In this document: positions 42,751-51,583 of the stretch, in pieces
Position numbering within the stretch: position 1 is the stretch's first letter
Layout of the letters: each line of letters begins with the position of its first letter
Assembly (NCBI RefSeq): GCF_008386695.1
Contig: NZ_VUOC01000002.1
Span: forward strand, 1,542,481-1,606,480
Reading direction: 5' to 3'
From: Chitinophaga agrisoli
GTDB taxonomy: Bacteria; Bacteroidota; Bacteroidia; Chitinophagales; Chitinophagaceae
DNA: 64,000 bases
The notes under the pieces: model-generated
What the model saw: the letters and a program-made list of their open reading frames with translations, nothing else
Databases searched by the model: none
Told to the model about the DNA's origin: nothing
Translations under genes and position numbers: made by a program

Positions 42751-44685
42751 TTAAAAGATTGAGGGAATATTAGACGGCATTACCCCATTGCCGGATTCCA
42801 TAAAATAAGCCTTCAAAGCCTTTTTATGAAAGACGTCCAGTACGGGCTGATTAATATAATGCCGGGTTGTTGCTGCTGTTTTTGCCGTGGTGGGCGGCGT
42901 TACCGGTGTATTAGCCGCGATGCGCATATCCAGCACATAGGAAGATGCGTTGCTGAGCACATGATCAATCGCTTTTTCTATGGCTGCTTTTACGGCGCCC
43001 GGCGTTTCCACCACTTCGCCCTGCACCCCGCCAAAGGCATTGGCCAGGCCCACAAAATCCAGTTTGGGTCTTTCCAGGCGCAGATAGTCAGGGTCCATTG
43101 TTTTAGGCCTCCAGTCATAACCAGGGGCATGGCCATAAGCGCCTACCACCTGCTGCAGCCCCAGCTGCAGGGTATGGTATTCCTGGTTATTGGTGATGAT
43201 ATAAAGGATGGGAAGCTGCTCATGCGCGGCAGTCCACCAGGTTTGCGGGTAAAACAGGGAGGAGCCATCCCCTACGGCATTGATCACGAGCCGGGTGCCT
43301 ATACCCTGCGCGGTCTCCTTTTCCAGCTTAATACCCAGGGAGGCCGGCATTGACCAGCCCAGGGAGCCGCCGGCTACGCAATAATAGCTGATGGGTTTTG
43401 CGCCGCCATCGCCAAAGGGCAGATAGTATTGGAAAGGTGCGCCATCAGATACCGCTTCGTGTACATACACAAAATCATCTTCCAGGCCACGTGCTTCAAT
43501 ACCATCTTTTAAGGCTTTGGCGATCACCACGGCCCAGATATCCTCCTGCTGCATGGCTTCTTCCAGGTAGTTATCCCATTCCGCCGCACGCTCTGCCGCC
43601 ATAGCTTTCATATGATCATTCCGGGCGGGCGCGCCTGCTGGCCGCTGCGGCTTAATGTAGTTATTTAACACAGGTAGGGTGGTCTTAATGTCGCCAAAGA
43701 TAGCCGCTTCTCCGTAATAATTCTTGGCAATATCCCAGGTGTTATTGGTCAGGTAGATCTGTTTTACGGACGGTGGGAACAAAGGGCCATCGGAGTATTT
43801 ATACACCGCCAGCTGGGCCTGTGCGCCAAAGCCAACCAGGAACGCTACATCGTGTTGCTGGAACACGGCCTGTACGCCTTCCTGTGAGCCCGGCAGCTCT
43901 CCCTGCCAGTGATAGTCATTATTGGGAAAATTAGCCACACTGCTAAAGGTCTGTAACACTACCGGCGCGCCTATCAGTTCTGCCAGCTCCTGCAGTTCCG
44001 GCCAGGCGTCTGCATAACCCACCGCATCCCCCGCTACTATCACGGGGCTGTTGGCGGCGGCCAGCATGTCAGCGGCCTGTTTAATGGTGGCGTAATCTCC
44101 AATAAAATGCGGTGAGATCCGGGTCACCCCTTTCAGCTTATCCGTGTCTTCGATGGCCACCATGGTAAAATCCCAGGGAATGGAAACAAACACCGGGCCG
44201 TTGGGTGGCGCCATAGCCTCCTTAAAGGCCCGTTGTAATACCAGGGGGATCTCATCCGGCGTGCGCACTTCATGCGCCCATTTAGTGTATTGCCGGGCAA
44301 TATCCACCAGGTTAGAGGCCAGTAAAGGCTCCTGAGTTACCAATTCATTCTGCTGCTGGCAACACAGGATCACCAGCGGCATCTCTGACCGGTAAGCATT
44401 AAAGAGATTACCAACACTGTGCGCAATACCGGGTGTTACGTGCACTACCAATACGCCGGGGTTACCCGTCATGCGGGCAGAGCCCATGGCTGCGCCAATG
44501 GCAATATTCTCATGGAGGCATTCAATGTACCGTACCCCGTTTTCCGGGTAGGAAGTGCCGTCGATGATCGGGATCTCATTGGTACCGGGCACGCCAAAAA
44601 TGTAGTGGATGCCAAGGTCCTTTAGCGCGTCAAACACGTAATCACGTGTCCAGCGGGCGGGTGTGGAGGTCGATAGCGGTTTCAT
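42751..44685 (-). CDS. Thiamine diphosphate enzyme (decarboxylase/acetolactate synthase family)
   Basis: A 644-residue three-domain ThDP enzyme. The catalytic Glu lies in the N-terminal motif YIECLHENIAIGAAMGSARM. The central domain has PVIVAGDAVGYADAWPEL. The C-terminal ThDP-binding motif is VINAVGDGSSLFYPQTWWTA with NN in YIITNNQEYH. The overall pattern resembles benzoylformate-decarboxylase-like enzymes that act on aromatic 2-oxo acids, but the exact reaction is not certain. ATG 44685 was chosen; the upstream extension is Lys-rich and unlike the family. It forms an operon with the amine oxidase. Confidence 0.87.
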   Translation of the reverse strand: MKPLSTSTPARWTRDYVFDALKDLGIHYIFGVPGTNEIPIIDGTSYPENGVRYIECLHENIAIGAAMGSARMTGNPGVLVVHVTPGIAHSVGNLFNAYRSEMPLVILCCQQQNELVTQEPLLASNLVDIARQYTKWAHEVRTPDEIPLVLQRAFKEAMAPPNGPVFVSIPWDFTMVAIEDTDKLKGVTRISPHFIGDYATIKQAADMLAAANSPVIVAGDAVGYADAWPELQELAELIGAPVVLQTFSSVANFPNNDYHWQGELPGSQEGVQAVFQQHDVAFLVGFGAQAQLAVYKYSDGPLFPPSVKQIYLTNNTWDIAKNYYGEAAIFGDIKTTLPVLNNYIKPQRPAGAPARNDHMKAMAAERAAEWDNYLEEAMQQEDIWAVVIAKALKDGIEARGLEDDFVYVHEAVSDGAPFQYYLPFGDGGAKPISYYCVAGGSLGWSMPASLGIKLEKETAQGIGTRLVINAVGDGSSLFYPQTWWTAAHEQLPILYIITNNQEYHTLQLGLQQVVGAYGHAPGYDWRPKTMDPDYLRLERPKLDFVGLANAFGGVQGEVVETPGAVKAAIEKAIDHVLSNASSYVLDMRIAANTPVTPPTTAKTAATTRHYINQPVLDVFHKKALKAYFMESGNGVMPSNIPSIF

Positions 44686-44827
44686 AGTAGTGGTTTTCTT
44701 TTTCTTTATATGGTTATTTGTGGATCGTGTGGCGATGTTACAATGATCTGATATTAATATGGTCAGTGTATAGAATAACAAAGTTTCCCACCGGTGGTTC
44801 TGTCATTAACAAAATTTTCTTGCTATA

Positions 44828-44871
44828 TAAAAAGACCCGGCCGCGCCTGCAATCGATAGCTACGCGGCCGG
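44828..44871 (-). terminator. Terminator of the CHRD gene
   Basis: CCGGCCGCG (44837-44845) and CGCGGCCGG (44863-44871) form a perfect 9-bp GC-rich stem. On the minus strand TCTTTTTATA follows. It is 44 bp after the CHRD stop. Confidence 0.75.
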
Positions 44872-44914
44872 ATCATCATTGAACCAATGTCTCCTCAAAA
44901 AATAACGTGTAAAC

Positions 44915-45397
44915 TTAGTGCTTCACTGATACCTGTCCCCTGATCTCACCTCCGGGATAGAGTTTAGTGTGGATGTTAACATAATACCTGCCGGCCAGCA
45001 GGTCATCTTCCTGGTCTTCTGTTAATGTGTCCTTTGCAGATAAGGAGCCGGTAGCGTTCATCGGGAACCCGGTGATGGGTATCTCCACGGGCGCATTCTG
45101 GCCTGGAGTAGCGGGGCCATGGAAGTGCATGGCAATCGGAGGACCAGTTATCTTTTCCCAGCTAAGATCATAATCGATCACATTGGTCTTGCAATTGTAG
45201 GTGCCTTTTAATTTTGCTGTTCCGGGGCTGTTGTTGGGGGGAACTTCCTGTGAGCCGCTTAACGAAGCGCGTACTTTCATTTCTTTTCTGAAATCATCAT
45301 GCTTCTTACAAGCACTCAGACCGGTAATGCACGCAATAGCAGTGCCTAACGCCAGTACTCGTACATGGCGGATCGAAAGTGTGGAATAGGTAAGCAT
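44915..45397 (-). CDS. CHRD-domain lipoprotein
   Basis: A 160-residue lipoprotein with lipobox ACITGLSAC and a CHRD domain. Its features are LSGSQEVPPNNSPGTAKLKG, then AMHFHGPATPGQNAPVEIPI, and the end RYYVNIHTKLYPGGEIRGQV. CHRD domains are beta-rich and widespread in bacteria; their biochemical role is unclear. ATG 45397 was chosen as it starts directly before the signal sequence. It is divergent from the DUF3095 gene. Confidence 0.85.
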   Translation of the reverse strand: MLTYSTLSIRHVRVLALGTAIACITGLSACKKHDDFRKEMKVRASLSGSQEVPPNNSPGTAKLKGTYNCKTNVIDYDLSWEKITGPPIAMHFHGPATPGQNAPVEIPITGFPMNATGSLSAKDTLTEDQEDDLLAGRYYVNIHTKLYPGGEIRGQVSVKH

Positions 45398-45547
45398 AAC
45401 AGTACATTTACTATTATTACGCACAGAAATGTAAAAGGTTTTCAACTTTTAGTAATTTCTTTTTTGCAGCAATCTCTACTATTGGCGGGCCTTTGCACCA
45501 AATACACCTTATTTTATCTTAACATTGCACTGTGTATCAATCAGATT

Positions 45548-46711
45548 ATGGCAGCAAGTAACGATCAATTCTATTCCAGGCTACCTGTTAACCGCATAAC
45601 ACTCCGTGATCTGCTGGAGGAGGAACACCTGTTCTACAAGATACCGGATGACTGGCATGTGATCATCACGGACATAAAAGGCTCCACCTCCGCAGTACAG
45701 AACGGGCAGCATGAAACCGTAAATTATATTGCCACCGGCAGTATTGTAGCGGTTTTAAATATCACTTTCAAGACCAATACCACTATTCCTTTTTTCTTTG
45801 GCGGCGATGGCGCTACCTTTCTTATACCTGCCAGTGTTAAAGAGGTGGCGTTATCCGCCCTCCAGATCCATAGCCAGCAAACACAGGCGCAGTTTGGCCT
45901 TACCTTACGGGTGGGCAGCGTAGCCATCAAAGATATTTATGCCGCCGGCCATACCCTTACCGTCAGCAAGTTCTGCAGCGCTGGTAATTTTACCATTCCT
46001 ATTGTATTGGGTGATGGCCTGTATTATGCGGAGCAACTGATAAAAGGGCCCGATTACCTGCTTACGGCGCCACCAGCCGAAGGAGAAGAGCTGGATCTTA
46101 GCGGTATGCAATGCCGCTGGGACCAGGTACCACCTCCCCTGCTGCACTATGAAGTGGTGACCTTAATTGCTGTGGCAACCGCCGGCGCTCAACAAGCGGC
46201 CGCCTACGGTAAGGTGATTGCCTATATCGACGATATCTACGGAGCGCCGGAACAGCGGCAACCTATCTCTGTTTCAAAACTTAAACTTACCAGCTCTTTC
46301 CAGCAACTGGGTATGGAGATGCGTACCCGCTTTGGCAGCATGAAGCTGTTGCAGCTGTTATATGCCTGGTGTAAGAACAGGTTGGGATACTTTTACTTTA
46401 AAACCAAAACCGGCAAGACCTACCTGAGCCGCCTGGTAGAGATGTCTGACACGCTGGTGATAGATGGTAAGATAAACACAGTGATCACCGGCACCGCGGA
46501 ACAACGGCTGCAATTGCAGCATGCCCTGAGTGCAATGGAGGATGCCGGGGAGATCGTATACGGTTATTGCGTAAGTAAAGCGTCTGTTATGTCATGTTAT
46601 GTACGCGACCTGAAAGATGACCATATCCATTTCGTGGACGGCGCAGAAGGCGGATATACAAAAGCTGCCGGGGTATTAAAGCTAAAAGCTATTGAGAACA
46701 AACAACACTGA
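45548..46711 (+). CDS. DUF3095 family protein (nucleotide-cyclase-like)
   Basis: A 387-residue soluble protein. The N-terminal part is related to adenylate/guanylate cyclase folds (WHVIITDIKGSTSAVQNGQH, FFGGDGATFLIPASV). The Asp of TDIKGS and the GGDG-type turn could bind metal, so catalysis is possible but not demonstrated for the family. The C-terminal part ends near FVDGAEGGYTKAAGVLKLKA. ATG 45548 was chosen because the domain begins right there. It ends 1 bp before the convergent SMR gene. Confidence 0.8.
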   Translation: MAASNDQFYSRLPVNRITLRDLLEEEHLFYKIPDDWHVIITDIKGSTSAVQNGQHETVNYIATGSIVAVLNITFKTNTTIPFFFGGDGATFLIPASVKEVALSALQIHSQQTQAQFGLTLRVGSVAIKDIYAAGHTLTVSKFCSAGNFTIPIVLGDGLYYAEQLIKGPDYLLTAPPAEGEELDLSGMQCRWDQVPPPLLHYEVVTLIAVATAGAQQAAAYGKVIAYIDDIYGAPEQRQPISVSKLKLTSSFQQLGMEMRTRFGSMKLLQLLYAWCKNRLGYFYFKTKTGKTYLSRLVEMSDTLVIDGKINTVITGTAEQRLQLQHALSAMEDAGEIVYGYCVSKASVMSCYVRDLKDDHIHFVDGAEGGYTKAAGVLKLKAIENKQH

Positions 46712-46712
46712 A

Positions 46713-47078
46713 TTAATTACCTGCTTTTAACCCCACAATACCGGCTACTATCAATGCCAGGTAAAAGAATTGCATGGGATGCCACGCCTCCTTAAAGATG
46801 CTGATATCAACCGCCTTCACACCTACCAGCGCAACACCCATCCAAATGGCCAATGCGGTAGATGTGGCAATCTGTTTGGTGGCCAGCGAAAAAAAGAACA
46901 CATTGGCTATCCCAAACAGTATATAACCTATTAAGGGCGCCAACACCAGCAGGTGCTCCCGGTTAGTGAAGTATGCCTGCCAGCGTATGGCGCCTATTTT
47001 TTTAAAGTCCAGGAATTTGAGGGAGAAGGTCCAGGCAATTTCAAAAACCGCCGCAATAAAAAGATATACCCATGCCAT
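46713..47078 (-). CDS. Small multidrug-resistance (SMR)-like membrane protein
   Basis: A 121-residue protein with four membrane segments. It begins AWVYLFIAAVFEIAWTFSLK, where the Glu in the first segment is conserved in SMR transporters. GIANVFFFSLATKQIATSTA and LAIWMGVALVGVKAVDISIF follow, and it ends with a final segment. Family members export cationic compounds or guanidinium; some flip lipid-linked sugars. It is the last gene of the ulosonic acid operon, 5 bp after the hydroxylase stop. A flippase-like role is conceivable from context. Confidence 0.8.
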   Translation of the reverse strand: MAWVYLFIAAVFEIAWTFSLKFLDFKKIGAIRWQAYFTNREHLLVLAPLIGYILFGIANVFFFSLATKQIATSTALAIWMGVALVGVKAVDISIFKEAWHPMQFFYLALIVAGIVGLKAGN

Positions 47079-47083
47079 AGCAC

Positions 47084-47983
47084 TTATTTTCCTTGTGTAA
47101 CCGGTTCTACGTTTGCGTTGGGTTTCAGCAGCTCCTGCTGCTGCCTGCCCAGCCATTTCATGATGTTGGGCCGCAGATGATAGTATTTATTGAACCACTT
47201 GTATCTCAGCAGATCATCTTCCGATATCCGCTTTACTGAAAACACATGCTGCACAAAATAATCTTTAGGATACACATACGGTAAACCAAACACCTCCGGT
47301 TTTTTATCGGGCAGGTAAGCGGTTCCAAATAACCAGTCCCACACGGCAAACTTAGTGGAGAAATTAGCGTAGAACACTTCCTGGTAGTCAGCGTGATGCC
47401 ATTGGTGCATTTCCGGTCCATTGATAAAATACTGGAGCTTGCCGGATTTCACATTTATATTGGAATGGATATACATACCCCATACCGCATCTATCAACGC
47501 CTTAATGGGCACTACCAGGGGATTGGCCCCCAACAGGATAATAGGCGCAAATTCAATGGTCTGGTTGATAATGATCTCCACAACATGTGAGCGGGAACCT
47601 GCCAGCCAGTCCACTTCAGTAACGGAGTGATGCGCTTCATGCGTGCGCCATAGTATTTTTGAATGGTGTTGCCAGCGGTGAAACCAATAGATATACAGGT
47701 CATGCGTTACCAGGAAGAATAACACCTGCGTCCATAAAGGCCAGTTGGCGACCAGCTGCAGGGATGACAAGTGCCAGGTACGGTCAACCGGTTGTATGAT
47801 GTAATCGAAGATCAGGATCTTCAGGAAATAGCTTTGAATAATGGTATACCATACCAGGTCTATCCAAAATCCCTTTCTGAAAAAAGGAAGTCCCTTGGTG
47901 TAAGGAAACTTCCTTTCCAGGATCACCAGCACCACTACCGTTAATAGCAGGATGCTGGTGGTATAATAAACTATATTGTCCAT
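47084..47983 (-). CDS. Sterol desaturase/fatty acid hydroxylase family membrane enzyme
   Basis: A 299-residue membrane di-iron enzyme. The histidine clusters are HDLYIYWFHRWQHHSKILW, RTHEAHHSVTEVDW and EMHQWHHADY, matching the family. Membrane segments lie at about 1-20 and between 75 and 175. Enzymes of this type hydroxylate or desaturate lipids. It lies inside the ulosonic acid operon, 10 bp after neuB, so it might modify the lipid that carries the sugar. That link is an inference. Confidence 0.87.
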   Translation of the reverse strand: MDNIVYYTTSILLLTVVVLVILERKFPYTKGLPFFRKGFWIDLVWYTIIQSYFLKILIFDYIIQPVDRTWHLSSLQLVANWPLWTQVLFFLVTHDLYIYWFHRWQHHSKILWRTHEAHHSVTEVDWLAGSRSHVVEIIINQTIEFAPIILLGANPLVVPIKALIDAVWGMYIHSNINVKSGKLQYFINGPEMHQWHHADYQEVFYANFSTKFAVWDWLFGTAYLPDKKPEVFGLPYVYPKDYFVQHVFSVKRISEDDLLRYKWFNKYYHLRPNIMKWLGRQQQELLKPNANVEPVTQGK

Positions 47984-47993
47984 GTAAGTAGCT

Positions 47994-48893
47994 TTACTTT
48001 GCGGTCTCTGCGTCCGGGGTGATCACGCGGCGTAATCTTTTCAATGCACCCATTTCACTTTCGTATACACGTTTGATACCATCGCCCATAGCCATTTCAG
48101 CGTCGCGGATATCGCGTACCAGCTTATGCATTCCCTGCGGCTCTACAGAAGCGGCATGATCAGAGCCCCACATAGCGCGGTCCAGGGTAAAATGCCTTTC
48201 TACAAAGGTGGCGCCCATGATCACAGCTGCCAGTGTGGTAGCCAGGCCGGTCTCATGGCCGGAGTAGCCGATAGGTGTATTAGGATACAGCTGTTGCAGG
48301 GTGTTGATCATTTTCAGGTTCAGCTCTGCAGGCGGACAGGGATAAGCGGAAGTAGAATGCGCGATCATCATATTGTCCGTGCCAAACTTCTCTACCGTTG
48401 TCTCGATCTCGTTCATGGTAGACATGCCGGTGGATAAGATAAAGGGCTTACCGGTGGCTTTCACCTTTTCGATCAGGGCGTGATCGGTCAGGGATGCGGA
48501 AGCGAATTTGTATACACCGGGATTAAATTGTTCGATAAAATCAACGGAGGGCTCATCCCAGCAGGATACGAACCAATCGATGCCACGATCTTTACAATGT
48601 TTGTCAATAGCAGCGTATTCGTCATAACCCAGTTCTACCTTGTGGCGGTAGTTAATATAGGTCATGCGGCCCCAGGGGGTATCGCGTTGCAGATGCCACT
48701 GGTCCCTTGGGGTACAAACCTCGGGCGTGCGTTTCTGGAATTTCACCGCATCGCAACCTGCGGCTGCGGCTTCGTCAATAAGTTTCCTGGCAATTTCAAG
48801 GGAACCGTTGTGGTTTATGCCAATTTCAGCTATGATGTAAACAGGCTGTCCCTCGCCGATAGATTTCCGGTTGCTCACCGCAATTGTGTTCAT
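47994..48893 (-). CDS. NeuB-family synthase (ulosonic acid synthase), without SAF domain
   Basis: A 299-residue enzyme of the N-acetylneuraminate synthase family, condensing phosphoenolpyruvate with an aldose or N-acyl aldose to a nonulosonic (or related ulosonic) acid. The TIM-barrel motifs are VYIIAEIGINHNGSLEIARK, CDAVKFQKRTPEVC, FVSCWDEPSVDFI and IGYSGHETGL. Classical NeuB is near 350 residues and ends with an antifreeze-like SAF domain; this one stops shortly after the barrel (REKD-type end GALKRLRRVITP). ATG 48893 was chosen; the longer frame overlaps the phosphatase gene. It is part of a tight operon with transketolase, SpsF and phosphatase genes. Confidence 0.9.
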   Translation of the reverse strand: MNTIAVSNRKSIGEGQPVYIIAEIGINHNGSLEIARKLIDEAAAAGCDAVKFQKRTPEVCTPRDQWHLQRDTPWGRMTYINYRHKVELGYDEYAAIDKHCKDRGIDWFVSCWDEPSVDFIEQFNPGVYKFASASLTDHALIEKVKATGKPFILSTGMSTMNEIETTVEKFGTDNMMIAHSTSAYPCPPAELNLKMINTLQQLYPNTPIGYSGHETGLATTLAAVIMGATFVERHFTLDRAMWGSDHAASVEPQGMHKLVRDIRDAEMAMGDGIKRVYESEMGALKRLRRVITPDAETAK

Positions 48894-48919
48894 AAGATAT
48901 AAGTTTTTTTGGTAGGTTA

Positions 48920-49417
48920 CTACGTTCGGCAAGCGATCAACCATTCTGCAAACTCACGGAATGCACCATAACCGCCTTTTTGCTGGCAATGGAAGCTAAC
49001 CAGCTCCGCTACCTGCGGCATGGCGTCGCCCGGACAGGCAGAAAGGCCCACCAGCTGGATAATGCCAATGTCGTTCACGTCGTCGCCAATAAAGGCAATC
49101 TCTTCTGGCAGCAGCCCGTTGCGTTCCAGGATCACGGCCAGTAAACCGGCTTTGTCCTTTATGCCCAGGTGCAGCTCAGTAATGTGCAGTTTCTCTGCCC
49201 GTTTTGCTACGGAGCCGGAGGTTTCGCCGGTTACAATGCCTGTTTCAATGTTACAGCACTTGCGTAACCGCTCTACACCCATACCGTCGCGGATGGAGAA
49301 ACGTTTCATCACTTCGCCTGCTTCGGAATAATACACGCCGTTGTCAGTCAGTACGCCGTCTACATCTGTGAGCAGCAGTTTGATCTTTTTCGCTTTTTCG
49401 ATTAATGTTTCATTCAT
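48920..49417 (-). CDS. KdsC-like HAD phosphatase
   Basis: A 165-residue HAD-superfamily phosphatase of the KDO-8-phosphate phosphatase type. The nucleophile motif is LLLTDVDGVLTDNGVYY, and IVTGETSGSVAKRA and FIGDDVNDIGIIQLVGLSAC follow. In ulosonic acid pathways such enzymes dephosphorylate the product of the NeuB-like synthase, encoded next. It lies between SDR and neuB genes with 12-26 bp gaps. Confidence 0.9.
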   Translation of the reverse strand: MNETLIEKAKKIKLLLTDVDGVLTDNGVYYSEAGEVMKRFSIRDGMGVERLRKCCNIETGIVTGETSGSVAKRAEKLHITELHLGIKDKAGLLAVILERNGLLPEEIAFIGDDVNDIGIIQLVGLSACPGDAMPQVAELVSFHCQQKGGYGAFREFAEWLIACRT

Positions 49418-49429
49418 GTTGTTGAGATT

Positions 49430-50233
49430 TTAGATGGCAGTCCACCCACCGTCCACTACCAGGTTGGCGCCGGTCATGTAAGCGGATGCATTGCTCGCTA
49501 AAAATACAACAGCTCCTTTATAATCTGCCGCTGCAGCCATTTTACCCAATAAGGTCTTAGCGGCATAATTCTGTATAAAAAAAGTATCCTGGTTGTTTTC
49601 TACGCCACCGGGCGAGAGCGCGTTGACCCGTACATTCCGGTTGCCCCAGTAAGCAGCCAGGTAACGGGTAAAGCCCAGCACCGCGGCTTTGGTTACCGGG
49701 TAGGCAGGCGACTTATAAAAAGTCTGCTCGCCTGCGGCATTGCGGTAAATGCTTTGGTCCGGCGCTACGATACCGTAGGTAGATGCAATGTTGATGATGC
49801 TGCCACTCCCCTGCGCGGCCATCACGGCGCCCATTACCTGGGAGCAAAGGAACATGCCGCTTACGTTCACATTCCAGGAGCGGTTCCATTGCTCCAGCGG
49901 GTAATGCTCAAACATGGATTGCTCCTTTGCCATCAAAGGATTTTCGAACATGTCGTTAATGGCGGCGTTATTCACCAATACATCCAGGCGGCCGTACTTT
50001 TCCAGTATGCGGTCCCGGGCGGTCCACAGGGAGGCCTGGCTGGTAACATCCAGTGATATGGCCAGGTGCTCCGTTCCCAGTTCATTTACCAGCGCCTGAC
50101 AGGCGTTTTCATCCAGGTCTGCAGCCACTACCCTGGCGCCGGCTTCTGCCAGCGCTTTACAGTGCTGTATACCCAGTAAGCCGCAGGCCCCGGTTACCAA
50201 TGCTATTTTGTCTGTTAAAGAAAAAAGCTCCAT
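49430..50233 (-). CDS. Short-chain dehydrogenase/reductase
   Basis: A 267-residue SDR. The cofactor motif is KIALVTGACGLLGIQH, slightly different from the usual TGxxxGIG. NNA follows in DVLVNNAAIND, catalytic Ser in IINIASTYGI, and Y/K in SPAYPVTKAAVLGFT; the end is GANLVVDGGWTAI. It should oxidise or reduce a sugar intermediate in the operon. It lies between the aminotransferase and phosphatase genes. Confidence 0.9.
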   Translation of the reverse strand: MELFSLTDKIALVTGACGLLGIQHCKALAEAGARVVAADLDENACQALVNELGTEHLAISLDVTSQASLWTARDRILEKYGRLDVLVNNAAINDMFENPLMAKEQSMFEHYPLEQWNRSWNVNVSGMFLCSQVMGAVMAAQGSGSIINIASTYGIVAPDQSIYRNAAGEQTFYKSPAYPVTKAAVLGFTRYLAAYWGNRNVRVNALSPGGVENNQDTFFIQNYAAKTLLGKMAAAADYKGAVVFLASNASAYMTGANLVVDGGWTAI

Positions 50234-50242
50234 GCTGCGTAA

Positions 50243-51583
50243 CTATGCTTTTACTACCGGTTTAGTATTAAAATTGCTCACCTTACGGAATACAGCTTCC
50301 ACGGGTTTGCCCTTCAGCAGGTCGCCTACGTTATTATCTGCGATGGCCTGTTTCAGCAAGGGCAGCACGTCTTTGTAGGCGGCCAGCGTATGCTCAATAT
50401 CTTCGCTGGTATGGGTAAAACTCATGTTATGGAAACCGGACCACAAGATGCCGCGTTTAAACAGCTCCTGCTGCACAAAGGATTTCAGCAGCAGTGTATC
50501 CTGACCCGGTGCATTAAATGTTACCATAGAGCGGCAATCGTAACCAGTGCAGGAGGTGCATTCTGCAACGCCTATTTCCGCTGCCAGCTGGTTATAACCG
50601 TCTTTCAACAGTTTGCCTTTCTGCGCCAGCACGGCCGGCACATTCTTTTCTATCATTTCGTTGATGGTAGCCACGGCTGCTGCCAGGGATAAAGCTTCGC
50701 CGCCAAAAGTGGTAAAGAAGAATACCTCTTCATTAAACAGCTGCATAATTTCTTTACGGCCGGTCAGCAGGGAGATGGGCATGCCGTTGGCAAAAGCTTT
50801 GGAATAACAGGCCAGGTCTGCCTTTACATTAAAGTACTCCTGTGCGCCGCCTACTGCTATGCGGAAACCGGTCCACATCTCATCAAAGATGAGCAGGGTG
50901 CCGTTGGCTTCGCATACCTCTTTCAGCTGCTGCAGGAAATTATCTTTAGGCTCCGCAAATACAAACGGTTCCAGTATCACGCAGGCGGTATCTTCATCCA
51001 GCGCCTGTTTTACAGACTCAATATCATTGTAGTCAATAGTAGAAGTCAGCGCTGCTATCTCTTCAGGGATACCGCTGTTACGGCTGGTAACGGAGATATA
51101 CCAGTCATGCCAGCCATGATATCCGCAGCACAACACTTTTTTACGACCGGTAAAGGCGCGTGCCACGCGTATAGCCGCACTGGTCACATCCGCGCCGGTT
51201 TTGCTGATACGGAGCGCTTCCGCGTTGGGGATAACACGGTGTACCAATTCCGCCAGCGTTACTTCCAGCTCATGCATCATGGAGAAAGTAATGCCGTCTT
51301 TCAGCTGGGCAGCAATGGCGGCATCCACGCGGGGATAACAATAGCCCAGGGATAAAGGGCCAATGCCCATGTTATAATCTATATACTCATTGCCATCCAC
51401 ATCCCACACATGCGCATCTTTGCCTCTTTTCAGGTATTTAGGCGCTACGCCGGTAACATACTGCCCGGGGCCTTTGGCCAATGTTTGGGTAACAGGCGTC
51501 ATAATATTTACGGCGCGTGCATATAATTTATCTGATGCTGTAATTACAGGATACTGCTCGTTAAAGGAGATGGTGTTAGGCAT
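50243..51583 (-). CDS. Class III aminotransferase (glutamate-1-semialdehyde mutase-like)
   Basis: A 446-residue PLP enzyme. Key motifs are DGNEYIDYNMGIGPLSLGY, SKTGADVTSAAIRVARAFTG, the PLP aspartate region LIFDEMWTGFR, and the PLP lysine in CYSKAFANGMPISLLTG. The fold matches glutamate-1-semialdehyde 2,1-aminomutase-like enzymes. In this operon it probably places an amino group on a sugar or a keto intermediate. ATG 51583 was chosen; it overlaps the transketolase C-part stop by 8 bp. An in-frame ATG at 51601 is also possible. Confidence 0.88.
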   Translation of the reverse strand: MPNTISFNEQYPVITASDKLYARAVNIMTPVTQTLAKGPGQYVTGVAPKYLKRGKDAHVWDVDGNEYIDYNMGIGPLSLGYCYPRVDAAIAAQLKDGITFSMMHELEVTLAELVHRVIPNAEALRISKTGADVTSAAIRVARAFTGRKKVLCCGYHGWHDWYISVTSRNSGIPEEIAALTSTIDYNDIESVKQALDEDTACVILEPFVFAEPKDNFLQQLKEVCEANGTLLIFDEMWTGFRIAVGGAQEYFNVKADLACYSKAFANGMPISLLTGRKEIMQLFNEEVFFFTTFGGEALSLAAAVATINEMIEKNVPAVLAQKGKLLKDGYNQLAAEIGVAECTSCTGYDCRSMVTFNAPGQDTLLLKSFVQQELFKRGILWSGFHNMSFTHTSEDIEHTLAAYKDVLPLLKQAIADNNVGDLLKGKPVEAVFRKVSNFNTKPVVKA

